Source: an uncultured bacterium | GTDB taxonomy: Bacteria; Bacillota; Clostridia; Lachnospirales; Lachnospiraceae | Assembly: GCA_948467735.1 (NCBI GenBank) | Contig: CAOKFN010000006.1 | Location: 53,884 to 117,883, forward strand | Length of the DNA stretch: 64,000 bases | Reading direction: 5' to 3' | In this document: positions 25,271 to 34,390 of the stretch, piece by piece | Layout of the letters: every line of letters starts with the position of its first letter | Numbering within the stretch: position 1 is the stretch's first letter | The notes under the pieces: generated by a model | Told to the model about the DNA's origin: nothing | Database searches by the model: none | Seen by the model: the letters and a program-made list of their open reading frames with translations, nothing else | Position numbers and translations under genes: made by a program

Positions 25271-27019
25271 TTAATTACCTCCCTTCTCGTCGAAATCGCC
25301 GCTGCCGCTCATCTGCGCGTCATACACCTCACGGTAAATTTCATTGGATGCAAGAAGTTCTTCATGAGACCCGAATCCGTCAATCTGTCCGTCATGCATC
25401 ACAATAATTTTGTCCGCATGCTCCACGCTGGATATCCTCTGGGCGATAATCAGTTTTGTAGTGCCGGGAATGGCTTCCGCAAAGGCGCTGCGAATCTTGG
25501 CGTCCGTGGCAGTGTCCACCGCGCTGGTAGAATCATCCAATATCAGTATCTTGGGCTTCTTCAAAAGCGCCCTTGCAATACAAAGTCTCTGTTTCTGACC
25601 GCCGGACACATTGGTTCCCCCCTGCTCTATGTAGGTTTGATACCCCTCCGGCATTTTCCGAATAAATTCGTCCGCACAGGCCAGCTCACAGGCATGCCTG
25701 CACTCCTCCTCCGAAGCCTCCTTATCCCCCCAGCGGAGATTTTCAAGAATTGTGCCCGAAAACAGAACATTATTCTGCAGCACCACCGCCACCTGATTCC
25801 TCAAGGCTTCCATGTCATAATCCTTCACGTTGACTCCACCCACCAGCAGCTGCCCTTCCGTCACGTCATATAGCCTGCTGATTAGATTGACCAGACTGGA
25901 TTTCGCACTTCCGGTACCGCCGATTATGCCTATGGTTTCACCGGGCCGAATCGCTAAATTAATATCCTTTAACACCGGAGTCTCCGCATCTTTTTTATAA
26001 GAAAAGGACACATGATCAAATACAATGCCGCCGTCCGCAACTTCCGTAACGGGCTGCTTTGGATTCGCCAAGTCCGGCTTCTCCTCCAGCACCTCGCAGA
26101 TACGTTTCGCGCTTGCCATGGACATGGTAATCATGACAAAAATCATGGACAGCATCATCAGGCTCATCAAGATATTCATGCAGTAGGTCAGCATGCTCAT
26201 AAGATGTCCGGTGCTCAGAGCATTCTGCACCACCATATGGGCGCCCAGCCAGCTAATCAATAGAATACAGGTATAGACGGTAAAGTTCATGACGGGATTA
26301 TTCCACATGACGATTCCCTCCGCCTTGCAGAAAATCTTATAGATATTATTGCTGGCGTTTTTGAATTTTTTGATTTCGTGTTCTTCCCTCACATACGCCT
26401 TTACCACCCGGATGGCGGACACGTTTTCCTGAACGCTTTCATTCAATGCGTCGTACTTGGGAAAGGCCTGCGTAAAATGTTTCGTGGCCTGACTTACAAT
26501 CAGCCCCAGCACGCATCCCAGAAAAATCACCGCGACAAGATAGACGCTGGCCAGTCTGGGGCTGATGACAAAGCTCATCGCCATGGCGCAGATCAGGGAT
26601 GTGGGCGCCCTCATGCACATCCGCAGAATCATCTGGTAGGCATTCTGCATATTGGTCACGTCCGTGGTCAGTCTTGTCACCAGACCGGAGGTGCTGAACT
26701 TGTCGATATTGGAAAAGCTGAAGGTCTGAATATTCTCGTACATGGCCTTCCTGAGATTCCTCGCAAACCCCGCCGAAGCCCGGGCGCCGTATTTTCCTCC
26801 CAGAATGCCGAAAGCAAGGCCAATCAGCGCGGCCGCCGCCATCAAAATGCCAATCAGGTAAATATGCCGCATATTGCCCGCCTCCACGCCCTCGTCTATG
26901 ATGGAGGCCATGAGCAGAGGAATCACGGTTTCCATAACCACCTCGCCAATCATGAAAAACGGGGTCAGAATGGAATCTTTCTTAAACTCTTTGATTTGTG
27001 CTCCAAGTGTTTTGAGCAT
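25271..27019 (-). CDS. ABC exporter half-transporter with degenerate ATPase site
   Basis: 582 residues: six membrane helices (about 15-310) and an ATPase domain with Walker A GGTGSAKSS, signature VSGGQKQR and Walker B LILDDSTS. The catalytic Glu is replaced by Asp and the switch His by Gln (IIAQRISS). These changes are typical of the non-catalytic site of heterodimeric exporters of the BmrC/D or TM287/288 kind. The 5' end overlaps the MarR gene by 38 bp, so all three are one operon. Confidence 0.93.
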   Translation of the reverse strand: MLKTLGAQIKEFKKDSILTPFFMIGEVVMETVIPLLMASIIDEGVEAGNMRHIYLIGILMAAAALIGLAFGILGGKYGARASAGFARNLRKAMYENIQTFSFSNIDKFSTSGLVTRLTTDVTNMQNAYQMILRMCMRAPTSLICAMAMSFVISPRLASVYLVAVIFLGCVLGLIVSQATKHFTQAFPKYDALNESVQENVSAIRVVKAYVREEHEIKKFKNASNNIYKIFCKAEGIVMWNNPVMNFTVYTCILLISWLGAHMVVQNALSTGHLMSMLTYCMNILMSLMMLSMIFVMITMSMASAKRICEVLEEKPDLANPKQPVTEVADGGIVFDHVSFSYKKDAETPVLKDINLAIRPGETIGIIGGTGSAKSSLVNLISRLYDVTEGQLLVGGVNVKDYDMEALRNQVAVVLQNNVLFSGTILENLRWGDKEASEEECRHACELACADEFIRKMPEGYQTYIEQGGTNVSGGQKQRLCIARALLKKPKILILDDSTSAVDTATDAKIRSAFAEAIPGTTKLIIAQRISSVEHADKIIVMHDGQIDGFGSHEELLASNEIYREVYDAQMSGSGDFDEKGGN

Positions 27020-27575
27020 CTTTTATACACTCCCTTTCTTTTTTGTCCGATTTTGATTTGATTTCTTCCGCAGAATCCGCCGTCGGGATTTTCTCCGTGG
27101 ACTCCGGCGTCTCTGCCGTCCCGCTAAGCTCCTCCGCCGCCGTCTCCAGATTTTTTAAAAGAATTCTCAAAAGTCTCCCAAGCTCCTCCGCTTCCGCCTC
27201 CGTCATCCCTTCCAGCAGCCGTCTGTCCAGCATTGACATATGCTTTTCAATCTCCTTATGGTTGGCATACGCCTCCTCCGTCATCCGAATCCGCTTCAGC
27301 CTCGCATCCTTATCCATAGCCTGCCGCACAATCAACCCGTCCCTTTCCATAACCTGAAGGGTATTCGTGGCCGTTGCCCGGGAAATGCGAAATTCCTTCT
27401 CCAAATCCCTCTGATATACCGGTCCTGCCCTATGATCGTAAAGATACCCCAGAATTCCGCCCTGCAGCTGGCTCTTGGGACCCTTTTCAAACTTGGGAAC
27501 GCTTTTGTGAATCACATCCTTGATTTTATTATGAATCACCCGCAGCAAAAACGAAATTCTTTCTTCTCTCTTCAT
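26982..27575 (-). CDS. MarR-family regulator of the ABC exporter
   Basis: 197 residues from MKREERISF. A MarR winged helix at about 30-135 (YQRDLEKEFRISRATATNTL, then VMERDGLI and a DKDARLKRI wing) is followed by a charged, disordered tail of about 55 residues (rich in Glu, Ser and Thr). The start was set at 27575 because GAGAGGG precedes the ATG; an upstream frame lacks a site. It overlaps the first exporter gene. A nested palindrome covers its promoter, so it probably represses its own operon until a ligand binds. Confidence 0.9.
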   Translation of the reverse strand: MKREERISFLLRVIHNKIKDVIHKSVPKFEKGPKSQLQGGILGYLYDHRAGPVYQRDLEKEFRISRATATNTLQVMERDGLIVRQAMDKDARLKRIRMTEEAYANHKEIEKHMSMLDRRLLEGMTEAEAEELGRLLRILLKNLETAAEELSGTAETPESTEKIPTADSAEEIKSKSDKKERECIKDAQNTWSTNQRV

Positions 27576-27650
27576 ACGTCCCTCTCTCCCACACGCATCA
27601 ATGACCCCGCCGCGCCCCAGCGCTCCGCCCATATCTTCCGCGCAAAAAAA

Positions 27651-27696
27651 GATATTGTTAGCCTGCTAACTAATTTGTTAGCATACTAACAATATC
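27651..27696. promoter_or_regulatory. Nested MarR operator
   Basis: Two palindromes GTTAGCCTGCTAAC (27657-27670) and GTTAGCATACTAAC (27677-27690), 20 bp apart. The outer ends GATATTGTTAG and CTAACAATATC also pair, making the whole 46 bp symmetric. It overlaps the promoter -10. Confidence 0.8.
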
Positions 27697-27717
27697 GCAT
27701 TTTCCTGTATTTGTCAA
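27689..27717 (-). promoter_or_regulatory. Promoter of the marR-ABC operon
   Basis: Minus strand: -35 TTGACA, 17-bp spacer, -10 TATTGT. The -10 lies in the operator. Confidence 0.75.
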
Positions 27718-27744
27718 CAGTTTTTTTCTATCCCGTCAGGCTTC

Positions 27745-30210
27745 CTATTTCTTCGCATTGATTTTCATAGTCAGGCTGATTCGCTTTTTGGCTTCGTCCA
27801 CCGACAGCACCTGAACCTCCACAATATCTCCCACGCTGACCGCATCCAGCGGGTGCTTGATAAAGCGGTCCGTAATCTGGGAAATATGCACCAAGCCGTC
27901 CTGATGAACCCCGATGTCCACGAAAATGCCGAAATCAATTACATTGCGGACGGTTCCTTTTAAAATCATGCCCTCTTTCAAATCCTTCATGTCCAGCACA
28001 TCGCTGCGCAGAATCGGTCTGGGCATATCGTCTCTTGGGTCTCTTGCAGGCTTTTCCAGCTCCTTCAAAATATCCGTGAGCGTTATTTCACCGATGCCAA
28101 GCTCTTCCGCCAGCTTCTTTTTATCTCCAATGCGTTTTCCCAGTCTGCCCAAAGCCTCTTCCGCCGCTGTCCCCGCAGGCGCATGGACACCCTCTCTGTC
28201 GGTCGTATTCCTGCCGTCGCCCTCTGCGCCCATGGCCGCCGCCAAAGCTTTTCCCATGGCGGTATTGGTATTGGACACCCGCATGGTCTTTTGTGCGGTT
28301 TTCTTCTGTCCTGCCTTTACTCCGCCTGTGGAAACGGCGGCTGCATTTCCTGCGCTCTGAGACTTCCTGTCCGAATTTCGGGCGTCACTCTTCTCCGAAG
28401 CCGAAGCGATATTCTTTTTTTCCGCCGGCGAGGCGGCATTCGCCTTCTTTTGCGCCGCGCGGACGTCCTCCATGGTAAGGCCCAGCTTATCTAACAGCTT
28501 CATTGCCGCCTCATAGGACTCGGGATGGACGCTGGTGGCGTCCAAGGGATTCTCGCCGTCCAAAATCCGCATGAATCCCGCGCACTGCTCAAAAGCCTTC
28601 GGCCCCAGCTTGGCCACCTTCAACAGCTGTTTCCTGTTGGTAAAGCGCCCGTTTGTCTCCCGGTAATCCACAATATTTTTGGCAATGGTTTTGTTGATGC
28701 CGGATATGTATTCCAAAAGGGATGCGGACGCGGTATTCAAATCCACCCCCACCTTGTTCACGCTGTCCTCCACCACTCCGCTCAATGCGTCGCTTAACTT
28801 CTTCTGGTTCATATCATGCTGGTACTGGCCAACGCCGATGGATTTGGGATCGATCTTCACAAGCTCCGCCAGCGGATCCTGCAGCCTTCTGGCGATGGAC
28901 GCGGCGCTTCTCTGTCCCACGTCAAAATTGGGAAATTCCTCCGTGGCCAGCTTGCTGGCGGAATAAACGCTTGCCCCCGCCTCGTTCACAATCACATACT
29001 GCACCGGCCGATCCAGCTCTTTTAACAGGTCAACGATAATCTGCTCCGATTCTCTGGACGCCGTGCCGTTTCCCACGGAAATCAAATCCACCTGATACTT
29101 TTTAATGAGCTTTTTCAATTCGGCCTTGGCTTCCTCCACCTTATTCTGGGGCGCCGTGGGATAAATCACCTTGGTATCCAGCACCTTTCCGGTGGCGTCC
29201 ACCACCGCCAGCTTGCAGCCTGTGCGGAACGCCGGATCCCATCCCAGAACGACCTTCCCCGCAATGGGCGGCTGTAAAAGCAGCTGCTCCAGATTCTTGC
29301 CAAAGACGGATATCGCCCCGTCTTCCGCTTTCTCCGTCAAATCATTGCGGATTTCCCGCTCGATGGCCGGAGCAATCAGACGCTCGTAGCTGTCCTCGAT
29401 GACGTCCTGCAGCACGGGACCGGTATAGGGATTCTCCGCCGTGATGGTTTTTTTCGCCAGAAACCGCAGAATACGCTCCACCGGCGCGTTCACCTTCACG
29501 GTCAGGATTTTCTCCGCCTCCCCCCGGTTCAGCGCCAGAACCCTGTGCCCCGCCGCCTTCCTCACTGGCTCCTCATAATTATAGTACATCTCATATACGC
29601 TCTGGGCCTTCTCGTCCTTGGCCGTGCTGGCGATAATCCCCTCTTCCATGGTGGCTTCACGGATATAGCTTCTGTAATCCGCATTGTCGGAAATATTCTC
29701 CGCAATAATATCCTTCGCCCCCTGCAGCGCCTCCTGTATGGTCTTGACCTGCTTTTCCTCTTCCACGTCCTCGCCCGTGACATACTTTGCCGCCTCTTCC
29801 TCCAAAGGCGCCTGCGCGTTCTGGGCCAGAATATATTCCGCCAGCCCGTCCAATCCCTTCGCCTTTGCAGCGCTGGCTCTGGTCTTCCTCTTGGGACGGT
29901 AGGGACGGTATAAATCCTCCACCACCACCAGAGTCTGGGCCGCCAGAATCTTTTCCTTTAATTCCTCCGTCAGCTTTCCCTGCTCTTCAATGCTGCCGAG
30001 CACCTGCTCCTTCTTTTCCTCCAGATTGCGCAGATATACAAGCCGCTCGTGAAGGTCCCTGAGCTGCTCGTCGTTCAATGAACCGGTCGCTTCCTTCCTG
30101 TACCGGGAGATAAAGGGAATGGTGCTTCCCTCGTCTATCAATTTCACCGCAGCTTCCACCTGCCATTTTTCCACCTGTAGTTCTTCCGTAATTTTCTGAT
30201 AAATGTCCAT
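27745..30210 (-). CDS. tex: Tex-family RNA-binding transcription accessory protein
   Basis: 821 residues with the Tex order: N-terminal helical domain (DEQLRDLHERLVYLRNLEEKK), YqgF/RuvC-like domain (KVVLGWDPAFRTGCKLAVVD), helix-hairpin-helix (GVDLNTASASLLEYISGI) and C-terminal S1 domain (GMILKGTVRNVIDFGIFVDI). A low-complexity Ala/Ser/Lys stretch of about 90 residues lies before the last two segments (about 605-695), which makes it longer than the usual 720-780. Tex binds nucleic acid and helps transcription or RNA turnover. It is 46 bp from the radical SAM gene on the same strand and could be read through from that cluster. Confidence 0.95.
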   Translation of the reverse strand: MDIYQKITEELQVEKWQVEAAVKLIDEGSTIPFISRYRKEATGSLNDEQLRDLHERLVYLRNLEEKKEQVLGSIEEQGKLTEELKEKILAAQTLVVVEDLYRPYRPKRKTRASAAKAKGLDGLAEYILAQNAQAPLEEEAAKYVTGEDVEEEKQVKTIQEALQGAKDIIAENISDNADYRSYIREATMEEGIIASTAKDEKAQSVYEMYYNYEEPVRKAAGHRVLALNRGEAEKILTVKVNAPVERILRFLAKKTITAENPYTGPVLQDVIEDSYERLIAPAIEREIRNDLTEKAEDGAISVFGKNLEQLLLQPPIAGKVVLGWDPAFRTGCKLAVVDATGKVLDTKVIYPTAPQNKVEEAKAELKKLIKKYQVDLISVGNGTASRESEQIIVDLLKELDRPVQYVIVNEAGASVYSASKLATEEFPNFDVGQRSAASIARRLQDPLAELVKIDPKSIGVGQYQHDMNQKKLSDALSGVVEDSVNKVGVDLNTASASLLEYISGINKTIAKNIVDYRETNGRFTNRKQLLKVAKLGPKAFEQCAGFMRILDGENPLDATSVHPESYEAAMKLLDKLGLTMEDVRAAQKKANAASPAEKKNIASASEKSDARNSDRKSQSAGNAAAVSTGGVKAGQKKTAQKTMRVSNTNTAMGKALAAAMGAEGDGRNTTDREGVHAPAGTAAEEALGRLGKRIGDKKKLAEELGIGEITLTDILKELEKPARDPRDDMPRPILRSDVLDMKDLKEGMILKGTVRNVIDFGIFVDIGVHQDGLVHISQITDRFIKHPLDAVSVGDIVEVQVLSVDEAKKRISLTMKINAKK

Positions 30211-30255
30211 AAAAACAATACCTTTCCTTTCAATTACAAAATTTCCTAGTGTTTA

Positions 30256-31716
30256 TTATACTGAAAAAATGTCGGAACTGCAATCAAAATGTTTCCCCCA
30301 CGCCTCCAATCTCTGCATATAATTTTTCAGCCACGGTATCTCTTCCTCATAATCACAGGTAACGAGCACTCTCATGTGCCTGCTGATATAATATTTCCAA
30401 AGCCGCAGCTGGAACTCGGCCGCATCCTGAAAAATACTCAATGCCTCCTCCCGGTATCGGCCTGCCTGATATGCGTCGAATACATCCTTATAAATGTTAT
30501 GATAGATTTTGTCAAATTCATAATGGGGAACCAGCGTCAGCTGCCAGCACTCCTTTGCGCCGCGTTCCCTCCGATATGCTTCCTCTGTCAGCGGCTCCCG
30601 ATATATATCCGTGTCGTACCCCTGTTTTTGCGGCGCGGCCCAATACAGCCAAGAAAACTTATGCTCCCGATTACAGTTCAAGGAACGGATAATGTCAATC
30701 AGCTCCTTCAGCTGGCTGTAAATCCGCATGTCATCCTCCCTAAGCTCTATGATCCTATTCAGGAAATCCCGCTTCAAGTGATTCAGCTTTTCCGAATATG
30801 ACTGCAGCAGAAAGTACTGATCCAGACAATAATTAAAGGAGATTCCAAAATACGGAATCACGCCGCACCCTTCACAGAGCTTGGACCGCTTCCTTCCGTC
30901 GGCGTATTCGGCAAAGAGTTCTGACTCAAGCATCTCGGACAGATTGCCGTTCCAAGGAATTGTTTCCTGCAGCCCGTGATAACAGGGAAGCATCAACGCC
31001 CCGTCCGGCGCAAAGGTCAAGGTTCTGTGATTCGCCGAACAGACGGGACGATTTTGTCCGTGCGCGTTTCTGATAAATTCGATAAAATGCAGCATCACCA
31101 CGGTATACGGGGTATATATTTTAGATAAGACCTGTTCGGTGTAATCCGCACCTTCCCCATCCGATTCAAAATAAGAAAAAACCGGGTTCAAATAAATTTC
31201 CATATGGTTCTGTCCCGCAAAACGGATCATATCCTCCATCTCCGAAACATTCTCCCGGGATACCACCATCATGAGCTTTGGACGTCGCACTTCCACAATC
31301 TCATTGACTGCGGCCAAAACCTTCTCCATACAGTCAACGCCCCTGATTTGCCGGTAAACGTCCGGTTTCAGCGTATCCAGCGAAATATTGAACTTATCCG
31401 CGCATCCAGCTGTCTCCTGCAGCGTATCCCCTCCATGGGGAATGCCGTTTGTCGTAACCTCCGTCTTTATTCCAAGGCTTTTGGCATATTTCACTAATTT
31501 TACCAGCTTCCGGCTTAACGTAGGCTCCCCGCCGGTGAAATCAATATAACGGACTCCCGCCTGATAGCATTGGTAAATCAGCTTCTCCGCCTCCTCCTGC
31601 TCCAATTCCTTACTGTTCCGAAAGCGCTCCTCCTGCCACACATTACAATAATGGCAGCGGGAATTGCATTGATATGTAATATAATAACGCATACAATAAT
31701 ATTTACCGGCTTCCAT
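30256..31716 (-). CDS. Radical SAM protein with SPASM-like C-terminal Cys cluster
   Basis: 486 residues. The 4Fe-4S/SAM motif is CNSRCHYC (C17, C21, C24), followed by FTGGEPTLS and VTTNG, the GGEP and strand motifs. After the barrel, a second Cys region (CSANHRTL, MLPCYHG, KLCEGCG) looks like a SPASM or twitch auxiliary-cluster site. About 170 further residues are helical and unlike known families. GGAGG precedes the ATG. It is the last gene of the eight-gene cluster. The substrate is unknown; the neighbours suggest an amino-sugar or a modified small molecule. Confidence 0.88.
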   Translation of the reverse strand: MEAGKYYCMRYYITYQCNSRCHYCNVWQEERFRNSKELEQEEAEKLIYQCYQAGVRYIDFTGGEPTLSRKLVKLVKYAKSLGIKTEVTTNGIPHGGDTLQETAGCADKFNISLDTLKPDVYRQIRGVDCMEKVLAAVNEIVEVRRPKLMMVVSRENVSEMEDMIRFAGQNHMEIYLNPVFSYFESDGEGADYTEQVLSKIYTPYTVVMLHFIEFIRNAHGQNRPVCSANHRTLTFAPDGALMLPCYHGLQETIPWNGNLSEMLESELFAEYADGRKRSKLCEGCGVIPYFGISFNYCLDQYFLLQSYSEKLNHLKRDFLNRIIELREDDMRIYSQLKELIDIIRSLNCNREHKFSWLYWAAPQKQGYDTDIYREPLTEEAYRRERGAKECWQLTLVPHYEFDKIYHNIYKDVFDAYQAGRYREEALSIFQDAAEFQLRLWKYYISRHMRVLVTCDYEEEIPWLKNYMQRLEAWGKHFDCSSDIFSV

Positions 31717-31809
31717 TCAACGTACCCTCCCTATAAAATATTGCTGTCATTCCCTCCCTGTCCCGACGCAGATTCCCCATTCTATCCTGCCTCGGCAAAA
31801 GCGTGTACA

Positions 31810-33105
31810 TTACATCCGTACCGCCGCTTCCTCTTCCGCCTGTTCAATGCTTTCTTCCAGCAGGCTCAGCCCCAAGAGCAGCTCGTCCCTTTTCATGTTC
31901 AGCGGAGGCGCCAGCCGGATGATATGCCCGCTTTGAATGGTTTCCAATCCGTTTTCTCTACAGCTTTGAAATACAGCCGTCCCCATGACGGCAGACGGAA
32001 GCTTACTTTCCTTGTCCGTCACAAATTCAACCGCCGCCATAAGCCCCAGACTTCTTATTTCCCCTATGAACCGGGACTTTTCCGCTATTTCAAGCAGTTT
32101 ATCTTTCAGCACCGCTCCAAGAATACGAACATTTTCCATGATATGATCCCGCTCTAACAATTCCAGCAGCTTCTCCGCGGCCGCCAGCGCCTCCGGATGC
32201 GCCGCAAAGGTGGAGGCTCTTTCCAGCGGCCGCACGGCATATGGATTCTGTGTGATAAAACTCCGCTCCAGCAGCACGGACAAGGGTTTTCCGTTTGCCA
32301 AGCCCTTGGTTATGGCAATCATGTCCGGAATAACGCCATAATGGGAGCTTGCCAGATAGCTTCCCGTCCTTCCGCCGCCTGTAAGCACTTCGTCCGCAAA
32401 CATCAATATCCCATGACTTTTGCAGTAATCGTATATCCTCTCCCAATACCCCTCCGGCGGAAGCACAATGCCTGAGCCTTGAATCAGTTCAAAAATAACC
32501 GCCCCCGCTTCGTTCGCCTCCAGCTCCTGTACGGCGCTCTTTGCACACTCCATTCGGCATTGTCCTTTCCGCTTTTTCCACGGACAGCGGTAGCAATTTG
32601 GAAAATCTATGAGAAAGTTATGATAAAATGAAGCCTTCTTTGTCTCGTTCACCAAAAGCTTTGCCGCCTGCGTTTTTCCATGAAATCCGTTTCTGTACGC
32701 CCCTATGCCGATTCTTTTCCTGCCATAGTAATTTACAATATCCGTCAGTCCCCTGTCTATGGTGTAGCCCCCGTCATTATAGGGCATCGCTTTGTAATCA
32801 TCTGCGGGAAGCAGCGGAAAGAGCCTTTGATAGAACCTAAGCTCCGCTTCGGTATGCCTTCCGTGTACATTGGCTAACAAGCCTGCCTGTGCGTATCCCG
32901 CCCGATTAATCTCCTCACACGCATGTCCAAAGGTATTGGTGAAAATCCCGGAAGAAAAATCCAAGTACTCCTTCCCGTTTCCGTCCTGATACCGGCACCC
33001 GCTTCCCCTTACAGGAACGGGATCCTCGTCCTGAACGCATCCCTCCGGCAGATATCTCTTTAACTGCATGATAATCTCATAATTCCTGTTATGTCTCTCT
33101 ATCAT
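31810..33105 (-). CDS. Class III PLP-dependent aminotransferase
   Basis: 431 residues of the acetylornithine/GABA-aminotransferase fold. D238 (MFADEVLTGGGRTG) and Schiff-base K267 (AITKGLANGKPLS) are visible. A four-cysteine insert, CYRCPW...QC..EC at 171-187, could bind a metal or cluster; similar Cys motifs occur in some 4-aminobutyrate-type enzymes. The PLP phosphate loop differs from ArgD (YNDGGYTIDRGL in place of NSGAEAVEGA), so the substrate is probably unusual. It sits between the radical SAM and glycosyltransferase-like genes. Confidence 0.88.
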   Translation of the reverse strand: MIERHNRNYEIIMQLKRYLPEGCVQDEDPVPVRGSGCRYQDGNGKEYLDFSSGIFTNTFGHACEEINRAGYAQAGLLANVHGRHTEAELRFYQRLFPLLPADDYKAMPYNDGGYTIDRGLTDIVNYYGRKRIGIGAYRNGFHGKTQAAKLLVNETKKASFYHNFLIDFPNCYRCPWKKRKGQCRMECAKSAVQELEANEAGAVIFELIQGSGIVLPPEGYWERIYDYCKSHGILMFADEVLTGGGRTGSYLASSHYGVIPDMIAITKGLANGKPLSVLLERSFITQNPYAVRPLERASTFAAHPEALAAAEKLLELLERDHIMENVRILGAVLKDKLLEIAEKSRFIGEIRSLGLMAAVEFVTDKESKLPSAVMGTAVFQSCRENGLETIQSGHIIRLAPPLNMKRDELLLGLSLLEESIEQAEEEAAVRM

Positions 33106-33176
33106 TTCGCCCTTCCGCTTCGCTTCTTATCCATATATCGTTTCATGAACCATCCGTCCCCTCCGTATTTATCCTG

Positions 33177-34376
33177 TCAGCAGGATTTGTCCAGCCGGTT
33201 CCTCACCGCATTGAATTCCAGCATGTTCTCAATAGTGCCATAATCCTTCAACAGCGCAAAATACGGTTTTAAGCTTTCAAAGGTACTAAGATATGGTTCC
33301 ATATCCGGCCGCAGTTCCAGTACCAGCTCCAGCATCATGCATCCCTGATAATTCCTGTACGGGATATCCCTTTCAATGTTCCGTTTATTAATCCATGTAT
33401 GCGTTATGTCCTGAAGCCAGTCCGGATGTTCCGGATGATGCTCTAAAGTATAATAATGCCATTCCGCCTTTTTACCTGTGTGATTGTCATAAAAGCAGGG
33501 CGGATCCCATGTAATATCAAGAAACGCCTCCAATTGATCCGTGCCCCATAAGCCATGCGCCTGCGCAATCATGGGAAACGTCCGCTGATCAATACCCAGC
33601 AGCTGCTGTGAAATCGTTTCCCCGTCGGGCTCCCACGGAAGCCGGTTGTCGAGAAATAAACTCTTAAAGAAACCGCACCATTCCTCCAGAAGCCCCTTGT
33701 CATTAAAAAACATGAGACATGTGTTTACAGCCGGCAGGTCTGTCCGGAATTCCTCCGGCAGCCGATATCCGTCCGGAAAATGAAGCTTTGTAAAATCTGT
33801 ATAACACGGCGGCCTGAGCGCTTCCAGATGTCCGTATGCCGCTTTGATTCCGTGCGGATTTTTAAGAATGAGGTCATGCCGTTTCTTCAATATCAGATCC
33901 GCATCCACAAATAACACGGGAATATCGCTTTCCTTGGCAAGTCCCGCCTCTTCTTCCAAGGCGTAGGGCTTTGCCGCCGAATAATAAATGCGGTGATCCA
34001 CATTTTCCATGGTGATATTCGCATCCAGAACCTGATAATCCACCCGGTCCCATACGCCATGCTCCGCCAAGCCATGCCTGTCAAGATAATGATACGTCCA
34101 TCCGTCGCAATATAAAGTATGGCATGATTCCGGTTCCTCATATAACATATGTATTACGGCCCCGCCGGCCAGCATCGTCAAAAGATAATGACTGCCGAAC
34201 GCGGTTTCCAGCAAACCATTGTCCAGACGGCCGTTCCCTTGGGGCTGGCCCCCAAAGGTACGGTAAGCCAGAGGATAACAGCCCACTGCATTCAAAGTCC
34301 TAAGCGGCGTATTTCCGCTCTCCTTTTTCCCATCCTCAATATACTTTAGAATATCTCTTACTACTTTGCTCGTCAT
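33177..34376 (-). CDS. Glycosyltransferase-like protein (DxD)
   Basis: 399 residues, no signal peptide or membrane helix. It contains a strand ending in a DxD-like motif (VLFVDADLILKKRHDLI), then a distal VNTCLMFFND, the layout of GT-A glycosyltransferases. The start at 34376 is set by GGAGAGG 8 nt upstream and a 14-bp gap to the dehydratase gene. No exact GT family is assigned, and the DxD reading is an inference. It probably uses a nucleotide sugar made by the next enzymes of the cluster. Confidence 0.55.
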   Translation of the reverse strand: MTSKVVRDILKYIEDGKKESGNTPLRTLNAVGCYPLAYRTFGGQPQGNGRLDNGLLETAFGSHYLLTMLAGGAVIHMLYEEPESCHTLYCDGWTYHYLDRHGLAEHGVWDRVDYQVLDANITMENVDHRIYYSAAKPYALEEEAGLAKESDIPVLFVDADLILKKRHDLILKNPHGIKAAYGHLEALRPPCYTDFTKLHFPDGYRLPEEFRTDLPAVNTCLMFFNDKGLLEEWCGFFKSLFLDNRLPWEPDGETISQQLLGIDQRTFPMIAQAHGLWGTDQLEAFLDITWDPPCFYDNHTGKKAEWHYYTLEHHPEHPDWLQDITHTWINKRNIERDIPYRNYQGCMMLELVLELRPDMEPYLSTFESLKPYFALLKDYGTIENMLEFNAVRNRLDKSC

Positions 34377-34390
34377 AGCCTCAACCTCTC

